DNA of 64,000 nucleotides from Natrinema limicola JCM 13563 (GCF_000337475.1 NZ_AOIT01000017.1:24913-88912), one strand, 5' to 3'; positions 44,804 to 53,343 are shown, counted from the first letter of the stretch. A program made the numbers and translations. The notes: a model not told the origin generated them from the sequence alone.

Positions 44804-45639
44804 GCGACGAATACGACCTCGATGCGGGGCCGGACCCGGCGACGTTCGCGGCCGCGACGGCAGAGCCGGACATCGACGAGGAGACCGACGACCCGGTCTA
44901 CGCCGTCGGCGTCGGCCCGGGGAATCAGGAGTATCTCACCCCACGGGGCGAACGCGCGATCCGCGAGGCCGACGTCGTCGTCGGCTTCACGACGGTTGTA
45001 GAGTTCGTCGAAGACCTGACCGACGCCGACCTGCTAACCTGTGGCTATAAAGACGAAGCCGAAGCGCTCGAGGAATTCGGCGAGCGCGTCGCTGCCGGCG
45101 AATCGGGTACTGCGGTCGCGATGGGCGATCCCAACCACTCGGGGTATCAGTTCGTCGGGAAGGTACAGGACGCTGTAGAACAAGCTTCTACAAGCCCTGA
45201 CTCGCAAGCTCGTCAGGATGCAGTCGAGCGCGAAGCGTCCGAGATTCCGGTGCGCGTAATTCCAGGGATTTCGGCGATCCAGATGGCCGCCAGCCGCGCC
45301 CGGACCCCGATGGAGGACACCGAGTTCGTCACGCTGCACAAAAGCGGCGACCTCGAGTCCGACATGGATCGCCTCGTCGCTGCCGTCACGGACGACGAGC
45401 GCCATCTGCTCACGTTGCCCCGGCCCTACGACCGAATGCCTGGCGACATCGCTGCTACCTTACTCGAGGCGGGTGCCGATCCCGACCTCGAGGCGCTGGT
45501 GCTCGAGAAGCTGACGCACGACGCGGAGGAGATCCATCGGTTCACGCTGGGGGAGCTCTCGGAACACGCCGGCGGGAACGGACCAGACGACACGCCGTTT
45601 TCCGATCTGGTCGTGCTCGCGGTTCGACAGCCGGTGTAA
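44800..45639 (+). CDS. cbiE: Cobalt-precorrin-7 (C5)-methyltransferase
   Basis: 279 residues. SAM-dependent tetrapyrrole methyltransferase that methylates C-5. The N-terminal VYAVGVGPGNQEYLTPRGER is the SAM-binding glycine-rich strand, GDPNHSGY corresponds to the GDPxxxG loop, and RVIPGISAIQMAASR is the IPGISS block. An extra segment of about 16 residues (ASTSPDSQARQDAVE) between QDAVEQ and EIPVRV is unusual: it contains hairpin DNA and duplicates the QDAVE codons. Otherwise intact. Its acidic N-terminal extension of about 30 residues is haloarchaeal. Confidence 0.92.
   Translation: MSDEYDLDAGPDPATFAAATAEPDIDEETDDPVYAVGVGPGNQEYLTPRGERAIREADVVVGFTTVVEFVEDLTDADLLTCGYKDEAEALEEFGERVAAGESGTAVAMGDPNHSGYQFVGKVQDAVEQASTSPDSQARQDAVEREASEIPVRVIPGISAIQMAASRARTPMEDTEFVTLHKSGDLESDMDRLVAAVTDDERHLLTLPRPYDRMPGDIAATLLEAGADPDLEALVLEKLTHDAEEIHRFTLGELSEHAGGNGPDDTPFSDLVVLAVRQPV
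45172..45217 (+). repeat. Hairpin-rich in-frame insertion inside cbiE
   Basis: GCTGTAGAA (45172-45180) can pair with TTCTAC-A-AGC (45186-45195, one bulged A). Directly after it CCTGAC (45196-45201) pairs with GTCAGG (45212-45217). The codons here (GTA GAA CAA GCT TCT ACA AGC CCT) are A+T-richer than those around them. QDAVE is encoded on both sides (45166-45180 and 45214-45228) with different synonymous codons, as if a segment had been duplicated and then changed. Confidence 0.55.
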
Positions 45640-45952
45640 TCGTCGCTGTCGTGGGCAGCTCGCGCCACCACCTTCTCCACGGTGGTCGACGAGTGAACGG
45701 GACGGATGGCCCACGGCGACCGCAGCGCGAACTCACGTGACGGAGTTGCCACCGATCAGATCGGTGTACCGGAGGTGTTTTATGATGAGACGAGAGAGGT
45801 GCAGGTAGACGGCACGGTTAGACAGTTACCTTTCAGCGCCCGTGGTTTCCACGTGCGTTCACCTGCTGACCTACCCCGTCTTTCCAACAACTCACGAGCG
45901 GTTGCTATTGCGATCGTTACGAGATACTGTGACACCAGTCAGAGACGCGTGC
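45640..45952. other. 313-bp convergent spacer without a supportable gene
   Basis: Lies between the convergent cbiE and SRPBCC genes. Open frames are short and unconvincing. A moderately A+T-rich tract occurs near 45770-45800. No clear terminator hairpin is seen. Confidence 0.4.
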
Positions 45953-46375
45953 CTATTGCACAGCCACGTCCTTGTCCTCGAGCAACGCCTCGAGGTTCTC
46001 CAAGGCTCGGAGGCTGACCGGCGTGTATCCCGCCTGATGGAGCGGGAGTTCGAACGCGACCCGGCAGCGCTCGTCACTGAGTTCGTCGACGCGGTGGCCG
46101 GCGGCCGGAATCCCGGTGACGCGCCAGGTCCATCGTCGCTCCGTACAGCCGGTAATCTCGAAGGGGACCCAGACGCCGGGCAGCCTGACCCGACCGGTCG
46201 TTCCCGTTTGGATTCGCCGGTCTGTCGACTCGACGCCGTGAACGATCGGCGACCAGTCTGGCCACGTCGTCGTGTCGATGAGGGCGTCCCACGCGTCCGC
46301 TGCGGGGACGGATAGAACGTGCGAGACCTCGAGCCGTCGGCCGTCCGGCGTTCGCGTGGTCCGAACTCGAGTCAT
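45953..46375 (-). CDS. SRPBCC (START/Bet v1-like) ligand-binding protein
   Basis: 140 residues. EVSHVLSVPAADAWDALIDTTTWPDWSPIVHGVE is the typical beginning of a polyketide cyclase/dehydrase-like SRPBCC domain: a beta strand, a helix and the W-P-x-W-x-P motif. GTTGRVRLPGVWVPFEITG and RRWTWRV follow, with a C-terminal long helix (PVSLRALENLEALLEDK). These proteins bind hydrophobic ligands or act in co-chaperone roles; ligand unknown. It stands alone on the minus strand. Confidence 0.85.
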   Translation of the reverse strand: MTRVRTTRTPDGRRLEVSHVLSVPAADAWDALIDTTTWPDWSPIVHGVESTDRRIQTGTTGRVRLPGVWVPFEITGCTERRWTWRVTGIPAAGHRVDELSDERCRVAFELPLHQAGYTPVSLRALENLEALLEDKDVAVQ

Positions 46376-46533
46376 AGCCTATTCTACGCGGCCCTGACGT
46401 ATGTGGGTTGCTGCGAGCGCAGGGCGTTCGATAGCCGCCTCGAGCCGGAGCGATCGTCGCCTCGACGATCCGTTCGGTGTCGATCGACCGGCCGATAACG
46501 TTAACAATCGATGATGTGTCACGACGCTAGATG

Positions 46534-46557
46534 CTAAACGCTTAGTTCCTCTAGAGG
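46534..46557 (+). promoter_or_regulatory. Two adjacent palindromes upstream of the FNT-Usp gene
   Basis: CTAAACGCTTAG (46534-46545, a CTAA/TTAG dyad) is followed by the perfect palindrome CCTCTAGAGG (46548-46557), 14 bp before the ATG at 46571. They cover the place expected for a TATA box and transcription start, so a repressor site is plausible. Confidence 0.4.
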
Positions 46558-46570
46558 CGCGTAACTGACA

Positions 46571-48412
46571 ATGAGTAATCCTGGCCCGCCCGATCAGACG
46601 CGACCCGACCGCGATCCCCCCGAACAGGAACAGGTCCGTGAGGCAGTCGAGCGCTCACGGAGCGGCGCACCGGCGGTCGGTGCAGTCGTCCGCGATCGTT
46701 TCTCGTCCGACGAAATCTTCCAGCGGATCGTCGCCGCGGCCGACGAGGAGGTCACCTCCGGGAGCCGCGAACTGTTCTTCAGCGGTCTCGCCGCCGGCTT
46801 CTCGATCACGATCACGTTTCTGCTCTATGCGTCGCTGACGGCGTCGACCGACGGCCATCCGATCCTGAGCAAACTCCTGTACCCGCTTGGCTTCATCTAC
46901 ATCATTATCGGCGGCTACCAGCTCTACACCGAGAACACGGTACCGCCCGTCGCGCTGACCCTGGAACGACTGGCCAGCATCCCCGCCCTGTTGCGCCACT
47001 GGACGATCGTTCTCGCGGGCAACTTCACGGGCGGTGCCCTCGGTGCAGTCGCGCTGTCGTGGGGTGGGGTCTTCGACGAGCCAGCGGCCACCGCAGCGAT
47101 GGAACTCGCTGAAAAGGGCGTCGCAACGCCGTGGTGGTCGCTGTTCTCCAAGGCGGCGTTTGCGGGCCTGATCGTCGCCGGCGTCGTTTGGATCGTCTAC
47201 GCCTCACAGGACACCATCTCGCGGCTCGTCGTCGTTTATATGGCTTTCCTCGCGATCCCGCTCGGAAACCTGTTTCACGTCGTCGTCTCCTTTACCGAGA
47301 TGGTCTACATCGTCCTGGCCGGTGAACTCGCCCTCGTCGTCGGCGTGACCGAGTTCGTCCTCCCGGTCTTGCTCGGCAACACCATCGGCGGCATCGTGCT
47401 GGTCACCGTCGTCAACTACTTCCAGACCAGCGAACGCCGTCTCGAGTCGGCCCGCTTCGAGGGCTCCGACCGCCAACTCTCGATCCGGGAGTGGCTGTTC
47501 GGGAACTACGTGGGCCGGTCGTACGTGCCGCTGATCGACACCGCCGAAACCCACGGGACCGGCAACGGTGACTATCGCGTGCTCGTCCCGATCTCGAATC
47601 CGCGGACCGAGTCGACGATCGTCGACCTCGCCTGTACCCTGGCCAGTGGCCACGAGAACGCGACCGTTCACGCCGTCCACATCGTCCAGATGCCGGGTCG
47701 CGCCTCGATGCGCTACGGAGCTGGACAGACCGACCGGATCGTCTCCGAGTCCGAACAGCGGATGGAAACCGTCCGGCAGCGAGCGCGATCCTACGACGTC
47801 GACTACGAGACGTCGACCGTCGTCTCCCACCGCTCGTTCGAGGACGTCCTCCACACCGCGGAACGCGAACGCGCCGACCTCGTGGTCCTCGGCTGGGGAG
47901 ACGACCGACCGTGGGGCGAGGGGCGTGCCGAAGGCCGGATGGACGAACTGACCAGCAACCTCCCCTGTGACTTCCTCATCCTCAAGGATCGGGACCTGGA
48001 CACCTCGCGTATCCTCCTCCCGACCGCTGGCGGGCCGGATTCGGATCTGAGCGCCGAGGTCGCGCGGACGCTTCGCGACCACGCCGACGCGGAGATCACG
48101 ATCCAGCACGTCGTCGCTAGCCCGGACGACCGCGAGCGCGGCGAACAGTTCCTCACCGAGTGGGCCACAGAACGCGACCTCGAGGACGCCGACCTCGTCG
48201 TCGACGATTCCGGCGATGTCGAGCGGGCGATCTGTCGACAGGCCGAGGATCACTCGCTTATTCTCATCGGCGCGACCGAGGAGGGTGTGATCTCGCGGCT
48301 GATGACCGACTCGCTGCACATGGATGTCGTCAACGAGGTCGACAGTTCGGTGTTGCTCGCCGAGCGGCCGAGCGAGCGCACCGTGCTCCAGCGACTGTTC
48401 GGCCACTGGTAA
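46571..48412 (+). CDS. Formate/nitrite-type channel (FNT) fused to two universal stress protein domains
   Basis: 613 residues. Residues about 40-290 contain six hydrophobic helices and resemble FNT channels: GSRELFFSGLAAGFSITITF near the first helix, HWTIVLAGNFTGGALGAVAL (family NxxG repeat) and GELALVVGVTEFVLPVLLGNTIGG. Residues about 325-475 are one UspA domain (YRVLVPISNPRTES...DLVVLGWGDD) and about 480-600 a second (TSRILLPTAGGPDSD...LILIGATEEGVISR). FNT proteins move formate, nitrite or hydrosulfide. The Usp tail probably binds ATP and may gate or sense stress. No other gene is in the operon. Confidence 0.85.
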   Translation: MSNPGPPDQTRPDRDPPEQEQVREAVERSRSGAPAVGAVVRDRFSSDEIFQRIVAAADEEVTSGSRELFFSGLAAGFSITITFLLYASLTASTDGHPILSKLLYPLGFIYIIIGGYQLYTENTVPPVALTLERLASIPALLRHWTIVLAGNFTGGALGAVALSWGGVFDEPAATAAMELAEKGVATPWWSLFSKAAFAGLIVAGVVWIVYASQDTISRLVVVYMAFLAIPLGNLFHVVVSFTEMVYIVLAGELALVVGVTEFVLPVLLGNTIGGIVLVTVVNYFQTSERRLESARFEGSDRQLSIREWLFGNYVGRSYVPLIDTAETHGTGNGDYRVLVPISNPRTESTIVDLACTLASGHENATVHAVHIVQMPGRASMRYGAGQTDRIVSESEQRMETVRQRARSYDVDYETSTVVSHRSFEDVLHTAERERADLVVLGWGDDRPWGEGRAEGRMDELTSNLPCDFLILKDRDLDTSRILLPTAGGPDSDLSAEVARTLRDHADAEITIQHVVASPDDRERGEQFLTEWATERDLEDADLVVDDSGDVERAICRQAEDHSLILIGATEEGVISRLMTDSLHMDVVNEVDSSVLLAERPSERTVLQRLFGHW

Positions 48413-48502
48413 TCTCGAGGACGCGTCTCGGCACCCTTTTCGAGTCCCAAAAAACGGACACGGCATTCGGACGTTGGTGACCGATCTCCCGATGCCGTCC
48501 GA

Positions 48503-48592
48503 TCAGTTGCGGCTGAACACGTTCTTGATACGCGAGACGATATCGCTGTCGTCGGTGCGTTTCGTCTCTCGCTCGTCGTGTTCGTCCGCCAT
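48503..48592 (-). CDS. Possible 29-residue charged small protein
   Basis: ATG at 48592 to TGA at 48503-48505 encodes MADEHDERETKRTDDSDIVS followed by RIKNVFSRN. The composition (acidic N-terminal half, basic amphipathic end) is typical of genuine haloarchaeal small proteins, not of random antisense frames. It lies alone in the 289-bp spacer between the FNT-Usp and aldo/keto reductase genes. Function unknown. It needs conservation to be believed. Confidence 0.4.
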   Translation of the reverse strand: MADEHDERETKRTDDSDIVSRIKNVFSRN

Positions 48593-48701
48593 AGGCACGC
48601 GAGCGTACAATTCCGTCCTACTAAAAAATGACGGCGGGTAGATACCTGCCGTCGATTGCCACACCACGTACTGTTTTTTCGGCCGTCCGCGTACGACCGG
48701 T

Positions 48702-49676
48702 ATGGAGTATACGACCCTCGGCTCGACCGGCATGGAAGTCAGCCGTCTCTGCCTTGGCTGTATGAGCTTCGGCTCGAGCGACTGGCGCGAGTGGGTCCTC
48801 GAGGACGAAAAGAGCAAGGAAATCATCGACCGGGCGATCGACCTGGGGATCAACTTCTTCGACACCGCGAACATGTACTCGAAGGGAGAATCCGAGCGGA
48901 TCCTGGGCGAGGCCCTCGAGGGCTACCGCGAGGAGTCGGTCGTCGCCACCAAGGGCTACTTCCAGATGCGCGAGGACGATCCGAACTCGGGTGGCCTCTC
49001 CCGAAAGGCGATCGAACAGGAACTCGCGGCCAGCCGCGAGCGACTGGGGATGGAGACGATCGACCTCTACCAGATTCACCGCTGGGACGACGAGACACCG
49101 ATCGAGACGACGCTGCGCGCACTCGACGACGCCGTTCGCCGCGGTCACGTCCGCTACATCGGTGCGTCCTCGATGTGGGCCCACCAGTTCGCCGAGGCGC
49201 TACACACGAGCGACCGGCTCGGCCTCGAGCGGTTCGTCACGATGCAGAACCACTACAACCTCGTTTATCGCGAAGAAGAACGCGAGATGCTGCCGCTCTG
49301 TGGGAAAGAAGACGTCGGCGTCATCCCGTGGTCGCCGCTGGCCCGTGGCTACCTCACGCGGCCCCACGAGGAGATCGACGCGACGACCCGCGGCGAGACC
49401 GAGGAACATCTGTACGACCACCCCTATCGCGACGGCGGTGGGCCGGAGATCAACGAGCGAGTCACCGAACTGGCCGCCGAGAAAGGCGTGACGATGGCTC
49501 AGCTCGCTCTCGCATGGTTGCTCCACAAAGACTGGGTCGACGCCCCCATCGTCGGGACGACCAGCGTCGAACACTTAGAGCAGGCCGTCGAAGCCCTCGA
49601 GATCGACCTGTCGGCGTCGGACATGGCGTATCTCGAAGAGCCCTACGAGCCGGTGCCGGTGTCCGGTCACAGCTAA
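48702..49676 (+). CDS. Aldo/keto reductase
   Basis: 324 residues. NAD(P)H-dependent oxidoreductase with a TIM barrel. The catalytic tetrad is complete: Asp54 and Tyr59 in NFFDTANMYSKGESE, Lys84 in VATKGYF and His126 in YQIHRWD. Cofactor-binding PWSPLARGYLTRP and the C-terminal VGTTSVEHLEQAV are as in the YajO/Gpr-like group. Substrate cannot be assigned. It is transcribed convergently with the Usp tandem protein. Confidence 0.92.
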   Translation: MEYTTLGSTGMEVSRLCLGCMSFGSSDWREWVLEDEKSKEIIDRAIDLGINFFDTANMYSKGESERILGEALEGYREESVVATKGYFQMREDDPNSGGLSRKAIEQELAASRERLGMETIDLYQIHRWDDETPIETTLRALDDAVRRGHVRYIGASSMWAHQFAEALHTSDRLGLERFVTMQNHYNLVYREEEREMLPLCGKEDVGVIPWSPLARGYLTRPHEEIDATTRGETEEHLYDHPYRDGGGPEINERVTELAAEKGVTMAQLALAWLLHKDWVDAPIVGTTSVEHLEQAVEALEIDLSASDMAYLEEPYEPVPVSGHS

Positions 49677-49706
49677 CTCGATTGGGGGCTGAGTCCGGGA
49701 GTGTCC

Positions 49707-50603
49707 CTAGTTGTCGCCCTCTTCGGACGGGGTGACCGCGAGAATTGGAGTCGACGCGTGTCTGAGCAGCCGCTCGGTCGTACTCCCGAGTAACAGCCGA
49801 TCGATGCCGCTTCGACCGTGGGTCCCCATCACGACCAGGTCGATCTCGTGGTCGTCGATGTATTCGAGCAGTTCGCGTTCGGGCTGTCCCTCGAGAACGG
49901 TAGATGTGGCCGCCAGCCCGTCCTCTCGAGCCCGCGCTGCGATCTCGTCCGTCGCGTTCTGGCGCTCGGTCTCGAGTTGTTTCAGCACCTCTGTCGGTGG
50001 CGTGAGCGTGGGACTGGCCGCCATGTCACCGGTGTCGAGGACAGTGACGGCGTGGACGCGCGCATCCGCCGCGCGTGCGAGTTCGAGGCCGTGGTCGACT
50101 GCGGCCCCTGCAGCGTCGCTGCCATCGGTCGGCACGAGGATCTCGTCGTAGCCGTCAGCCGGTTCTGTTCGCTCGTTCGCTCGAACGGTCAGGACGGGAA
50201 TCTCCGCGCGACGAACGACGTGTTCAGTGACGCTGCCGGCCACGAAGCGGCTCACACCGCTTCGGCCGTGGGTCCCCATCACGATCAGTTCGGCATCGAT
50301 ATCAGTCGCGTACGCGAGGATCTTCTTTTTCGGCTCGCCCCGGAGAACCGCCGTCTGAACCGCACTCGAGCCATCGGCCATCGTCTCGACCGTCTCGACG
50401 GCGTGTTCGGCACCGTCCTCGAGTTGGCTCATGAACTCTCGACGGACGCTGCCGGAACTGAGCAGGCCACTCGCGGCGTTCGTGTCGACGACGCTGATCG
50501 CATGAACCGTGGCGTCGAACCAGTCTGCAAGTGTCAGGGCTTGCTCGGCCGCTCGAGCGGCGTGGTCGCTCCCATCAGTCGGAACGAGGATTGTATCGTA
50601 CAT
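49707..50603 (-). CDS. Tandem universal stress protein (two UspA domains)
   Basis: 298 residues in two similar halves: MYDTILVPTDGSDHAARAAE (1-20) to GTHGRSGVSRFVAGSVTEHV, and YDEILVPTDGSDAAGAAVDH to GTHGRSGIDRLLLGSTTERL. Both copies keep the ATP-binding GTHGRxG-x8-G-S/T motif, so both should bind nucleotide. It acts in the cytoplasm in general stress tolerance. The gene is close to the FNT-Usp fusion, which has two more Usp domains. Confidence 0.93.
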   Translation of the reverse strand: MYDTILVPTDGSDHAARAAEQALTLADWFDATVHAISVVDTNAASGLLSSGSVRREFMSQLEDGAEHAVETVETMADGSSAVQTAVLRGEPKKKILAYATDIDAELIVMGTHGRSGVSRFVAGSVTEHVVRRAEIPVLTVRANERTEPADGYDEILVPTDGSDAAGAAVDHGLELARAADARVHAVTVLDTGDMAASPTLTPPTEVLKQLETERQNATDEIAARAREDGLAATSTVLEGQPERELLEYIDDHEIDLVVMGTHGRSGIDRLLLGSTTERLLRHASTPILAVTPSEEGDN

Positions 50604-50678
50604 GGAACGAACGTACTCACGGTTCGCTTCGCAACCGCATAAAGGCGGTTCGCCGTTCCCGATTGCTGCAAGTATGTC

Positions 50679-50921
50679 TCACAGCCCAGCGATGAGAAAG
50701 GCGATAATCACGACGTGCCAGATCACGGCGGCTGCCGCATATCCCGGTTCGGATGTCGGGATCGGTGGTCGACGGACGATCGCATCCCATAGAAACACCG
50801 TTGCGACTACCGCGCCGCCAAGCAGTCCGACGTTGAACCGCACCGCGGGATGGAGCCCAACAGCGGCTCCGACGAGCAGTGATGCGAGCATCCCCCCAAG
50901 GAGACGATCATAGTACTCCAT
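50679..50921 (-). CDS. Small membrane protein, probably three helices
   Basis: 80 residues from the ATG at 50921 (MEYYDRLLGGMLASLLVGAA); in-frame starts at 50930 and 51002 would add polar residues. Hydrophobic stretches lie at about 8-24, 31-47 and 63-79, with a short polar RRPPIPTSEPGY loop between the last two. No function is recognised. The gene lies between the Usp tandem gene and the CBS-HTH regulator. Confidence 0.6.
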   Translation of the reverse strand: MEYYDRLLGGMLASLLVGAAVGLHPAVRFNVGLLGGAVVATVFLWDAIVRRPPIPTSEPGYAAAAVIWHVVIIAFLIAGL

Positions 50922-51011
50922 CGGTCTCATCCAGTACTCACTCGAGACTGAAAAGGAATCGCCCAATTGCCAGTCGCTGGCTGGCAAGCCACGCGGCGGC
51001 AACCAGGTCGG

Positions 51012-51551
51012 TCAGGACAGCCGCGCAGCGATGTCGGCTTCGGTGATGATACCGACGGTTTCGCCGGCCTCGGTGATCATCACAGCCTTGTAGTGCTCGA
51101 GTAAGTTGCTGATCTCGTCGAGGGTGGCGTCTTTCGAGACGGTCGGGAAACTCTCGCTCATGTGGTCTTCGACCGGCTCGTCACGAGCCTCTGAATCGAG
51201 GTGGACGAGATCGGTTTGACTGATCGAGCCGACCGGAATCCCGTCTTGAATGACCGCAAGCTGAGAGTAGGCTTCGTCTTCCATCTTCCGGGCGGCCTCG
51301 CTGACGGGATCGTCGGGGGCGACGTTAACGACGGCCTCGTTCATCAGGTCTTCGGCGCGGATGACGTCGCTTTCGGCCTTCTCCAAGGCGTTGACGATCC
51401 GCCGAAGCGTCGAGAGACGCGGATCGACGTCGCCGCCTTCGATCCGGGCGATCAACGGCTGGGAGACGTCGGCAGTCTCCGCGAGTTCGCTCTGAGTGAG
51501 TCCGAGTTCGGTACGGCGTTGCCGAAGGTCCGCAGGCGTCGGAAGCTCCAT
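51012..51551 (-). CDS. XRE-type HTH regulator with two CBS domains
   Basis: 179 residues from the ATG at 51551 (3 codons inside the longest frame). The Xre/Cro HTH is LRQRRTELGLTQSELAETADVSQPLIARIEGG (about 9-40). Then come CBS domain 1 (about 64-118, MNEAVVNVAPDDPVSEAA) and CBS domain 2 (about 127-178, FPTVSKDATLDEISNLLE and VGIITEADIA). The CBS pair probably binds AMP/ATP or SAM and changes DNA binding, linking energy state to transcription. Targets unknown. It is the family of haloarchaeal HTH-CBS regulators. Confidence 0.9.
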   Translation of the reverse strand: MELPTPADLRQRRTELGLTQSELAETADVSQPLIARIEGGDVDPRLSTLRRIVNALEKAESDVIRAEDLMNEAVVNVAPDDPVSEAARKMEDEAYSQLAVIQDGIPVGSISQTDLVHLDSEARDEPVEDHMSESFPTVSKDATLDEISNLLEHYKAVMITEAGETVGIITEADIAARLS

Positions 51552-51618
51552 ACCGGACAATAACCCGTAGTTATAGAAAGAGTTTTGGGTGGTTCAGTTG
51601 CCGACACCCAGCCGCGTC

Positions 51619-51972
51619 TTACTCGTCGTCGGGGACTTCGACGACCTCGACGACCGACAGCGGAACGTCCCGCAGCGCGCCACCGACCTCGCTTTTCGCG
51701 ATCCGTGAGGCGTGCTCCTCACTGTCGGCGTTGAAAACCTCCATCTCGAGCGCGAGCCCGACGAGCGCGGTATCGGCTGCGATAAAGGCGGAGTCGAACG
51801 GCTCGCCACAGGCCGGACAGCCCGTCGCACCGACCTCGACTTCGACGTAGTCCATGTCTTCGCTGTTGAGTCGCTTCCCGGCTTCGCTGACGGCGACGCC
51901 GATCGCGTCGTCGATCTCCTCGACGTCACGAACGAGCCATGCCGCTTCCATCGCGACGAGATAGTTGCCCAT
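51619..51972 (-). CDS. DUF555/UPF0212 family protein
   Basis: 117 residues from the ATG at 51972; the frame is open upstream but the family begins at MGNYLVAMEAAWLVRDVEE. A CPACGEPF knuckle lies at about residues 53-60. The rest is mixed alpha/beta with an acidic C-terminus. This small family is conserved among archaea (UPF0212) without a known function. It is a single gene on the minus strand. Confidence 0.85.
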   Translation of the reverse strand: MGNYLVAMEAAWLVRDVEEIDDAIGVAVSEAGKRLNSEDMDYVEVEVGATGCPACGEPFDSAFIAADTALVGLALEMEVFNADSEEHASRIAKSEVGGALRDVPLSVVEVVEVPDDE

Positions 51973-52242
51973 ACAGTGTAGTCGGTCCGGGGGGTTTCCT
52001 GTCTTGCGGTTCGTCGGCGCTGTCACCCCTCGAGACGCGCGCCACTGATTCGGGGCTGCGCACGTCAGCCGGATGATTCCCATACGTTACGAGAAATCAT
52101 CGGATCAATTGCCACCGACATACCCGTACATCGGCGCGAGTGTGACTCGAGTTGTGCCCACCGCAACCGTAGTTGAATCGCAAGCAGGCGTCGACCTAAT
52201 AGTTAATTAACAATCATTGTATATTCCATGTTTCAGCAACAC

Positions 52243-52250
52243 TTATATAT
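52243..52250 (+). promoter_or_regulatory. TATA-like box for the small membrane protein gene
   Basis: TTATATAT is centred about 33 bp upstream of the ATG at 52280. It lies at the end of an A+T-rich tract (52195-52250) in the 307-bp spacer after the DUF555 gene, which otherwise has no gene. Confidence 0.5.
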
Positions 52251-52279
52251 GGCCTCCGTCTGAGCACGACTGAACGCTG

Positions 52280-52450
52280 ATGATATCCCGCGTGTACCAC
52301 GCGACGCTGTTCGCACTGTACCAGCTCTGTATCGTGATCGGCATCGCGGCGATGCCGCTTGCGATCGCCGCCCGACAGGCTGGGTTCACCCTGCCGATCC
52401 ACCGCGCTCTCGCCACCGTCGAGGACGCGTACGAAGCCACGCAGCGCTGA
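52280..52450 (+). CDS. 56-residue small membrane protein
   Basis: ATG at 52280 to TGA at 52448-52450. The product starts MISRVYHATLFALYQLCIVI, followed by GIAAMPLAIAARQAG and a polar tail (HRALATVEDAYEATQR). One long hydrophobic stretch (about 8-32) predicts one or two helices. A good TATA box precedes it and codon use resembles real genes. It lies upstream of psmB on the same strand, 161 bp away. Function unknown. Confidence 0.65.
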   Translation: MISRVYHATLFALYQLCIVIGIAAMPLAIAARQAGFTLPIHRALATVEDAYEATQR

Positions 52451-52580
52451 TCGACGCCGACTGATTTTCGGACTCGCCGATCGACGAGCCACTGCCCCCA
52501 CAGACACACGCCGACTCGGCGCTCGAGCGGCCGCTCTGCTCGGCGGCCGGAAGCGGAAACGACAGTGGTGACCGCCGGTG

Positions 52581-52587
52581 TTTTATA
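52581..52587 (+). promoter_or_regulatory. TATA-like box of psmB
   Basis: TTTTATA is centred 28 bp upstream of the ATG at 52612, the leaderless spacing. Confidence 0.6.
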
Positions 52588-52611
52588 CCGCCCCGGCGTA
52601 CGCTTCGGGTA

Positions 52612-53343
52612 ATGCGTACGCCCACACACGACTCCGATTTCTCCCGGACGGTCGACCAGTTGGCCGACGATCCGAACCCCTACGAGCCGGAGCTCGGATC
52701 CCTGCCCCAGAACGACCTGACGCAGGCCGATCTGGACAACGTCAACAAGACCGGCACGACGACGATCGGTATCTCGACTGCTGACGGCGTCGTCATCGCG
52801 ACGGACATGCGCGCCAGCCTCGGCGGCCGGTTCGTCTCGAACAAGAACGTCCAGAAGGTCGAACAGATCCACCCGACCGGCGCACTCACCCTCGTCGGCA
52901 GCGTCGGTGGCGCTCAGTCGTTCATCTCGAGTCTCCGCGCTGAGGTCAACCTCTACGAGGCCCGACGCGGCGAGGGGATGAGCATCGACGCGCTCGCAAC
53001 CCTCGCAGGGAACTTCGCCCGCGGCGGCCCGTTCTTCGCTATCCACCCGATCCTTGGCGGTGTCGACGACGAAGGCAGCCACGTCTACAGCATCGACCCC
53101 GCCGGCGGCGTCATGGAAGACGACTACACTGTCACCGGCAGCGGGATGCAACTGGCCTACGGGCACTTAGAGCAGGCCTACGAGGACGACATGTCCAACG
53201 AGGAAGCCAAAACGGTCGCCGCCCGCGGCATCAAATCCGCCGTCGAGCGTGACACCGGCTCCGGAAACGGCGTGTTCCTCTGTGAGATCACCGACGAGGG
53301 CGTCGACATCCACGGCCACCACGACTTCGACGAAGTACTGTAA
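52612..53343 (+). CDS. psmB: 20S proteasome beta subunit
   Basis: 243 residues. Catalytic subunit of the 20S proteasome. The precursor has a 48-residue acidic propeptide; the processing site is Gly48|Thr49 (VNKTG/TTTIGI), the same position as reported for Haloferax beta. Thr49 becomes the N-terminal nucleophile; Asp65 (IATDMRAS) and the Lys in SNKNVQKVEQI (Lys33-equivalent) complete the site. LVGSVGGAQSFISSLR and HPILGGVDDEG are typical. Single gene with its own promoter; the alpha subunit is not in the window. Confidence 0.96.
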   Translation: MRTPTHDSDFSRTVDQLADDPNPYEPELGSLPQNDLTQADLDNVNKTGTTTIGISTADGVVIATDMRASLGGRFVSNKNVQKVEQIHPTGALTLVGSVGGAQSFISSLRAEVNLYEARRGEGMSIDALATLAGNFARGGPFFAIHPILGGVDDEGSHVYSIDPAGGVMEDDYTVTGSGMQLAYGHLEQAYEDDMSNEEAKTVAARGIKSAVERDTGSGNGVFLCEITDEGVDIHGHHDFDEVL

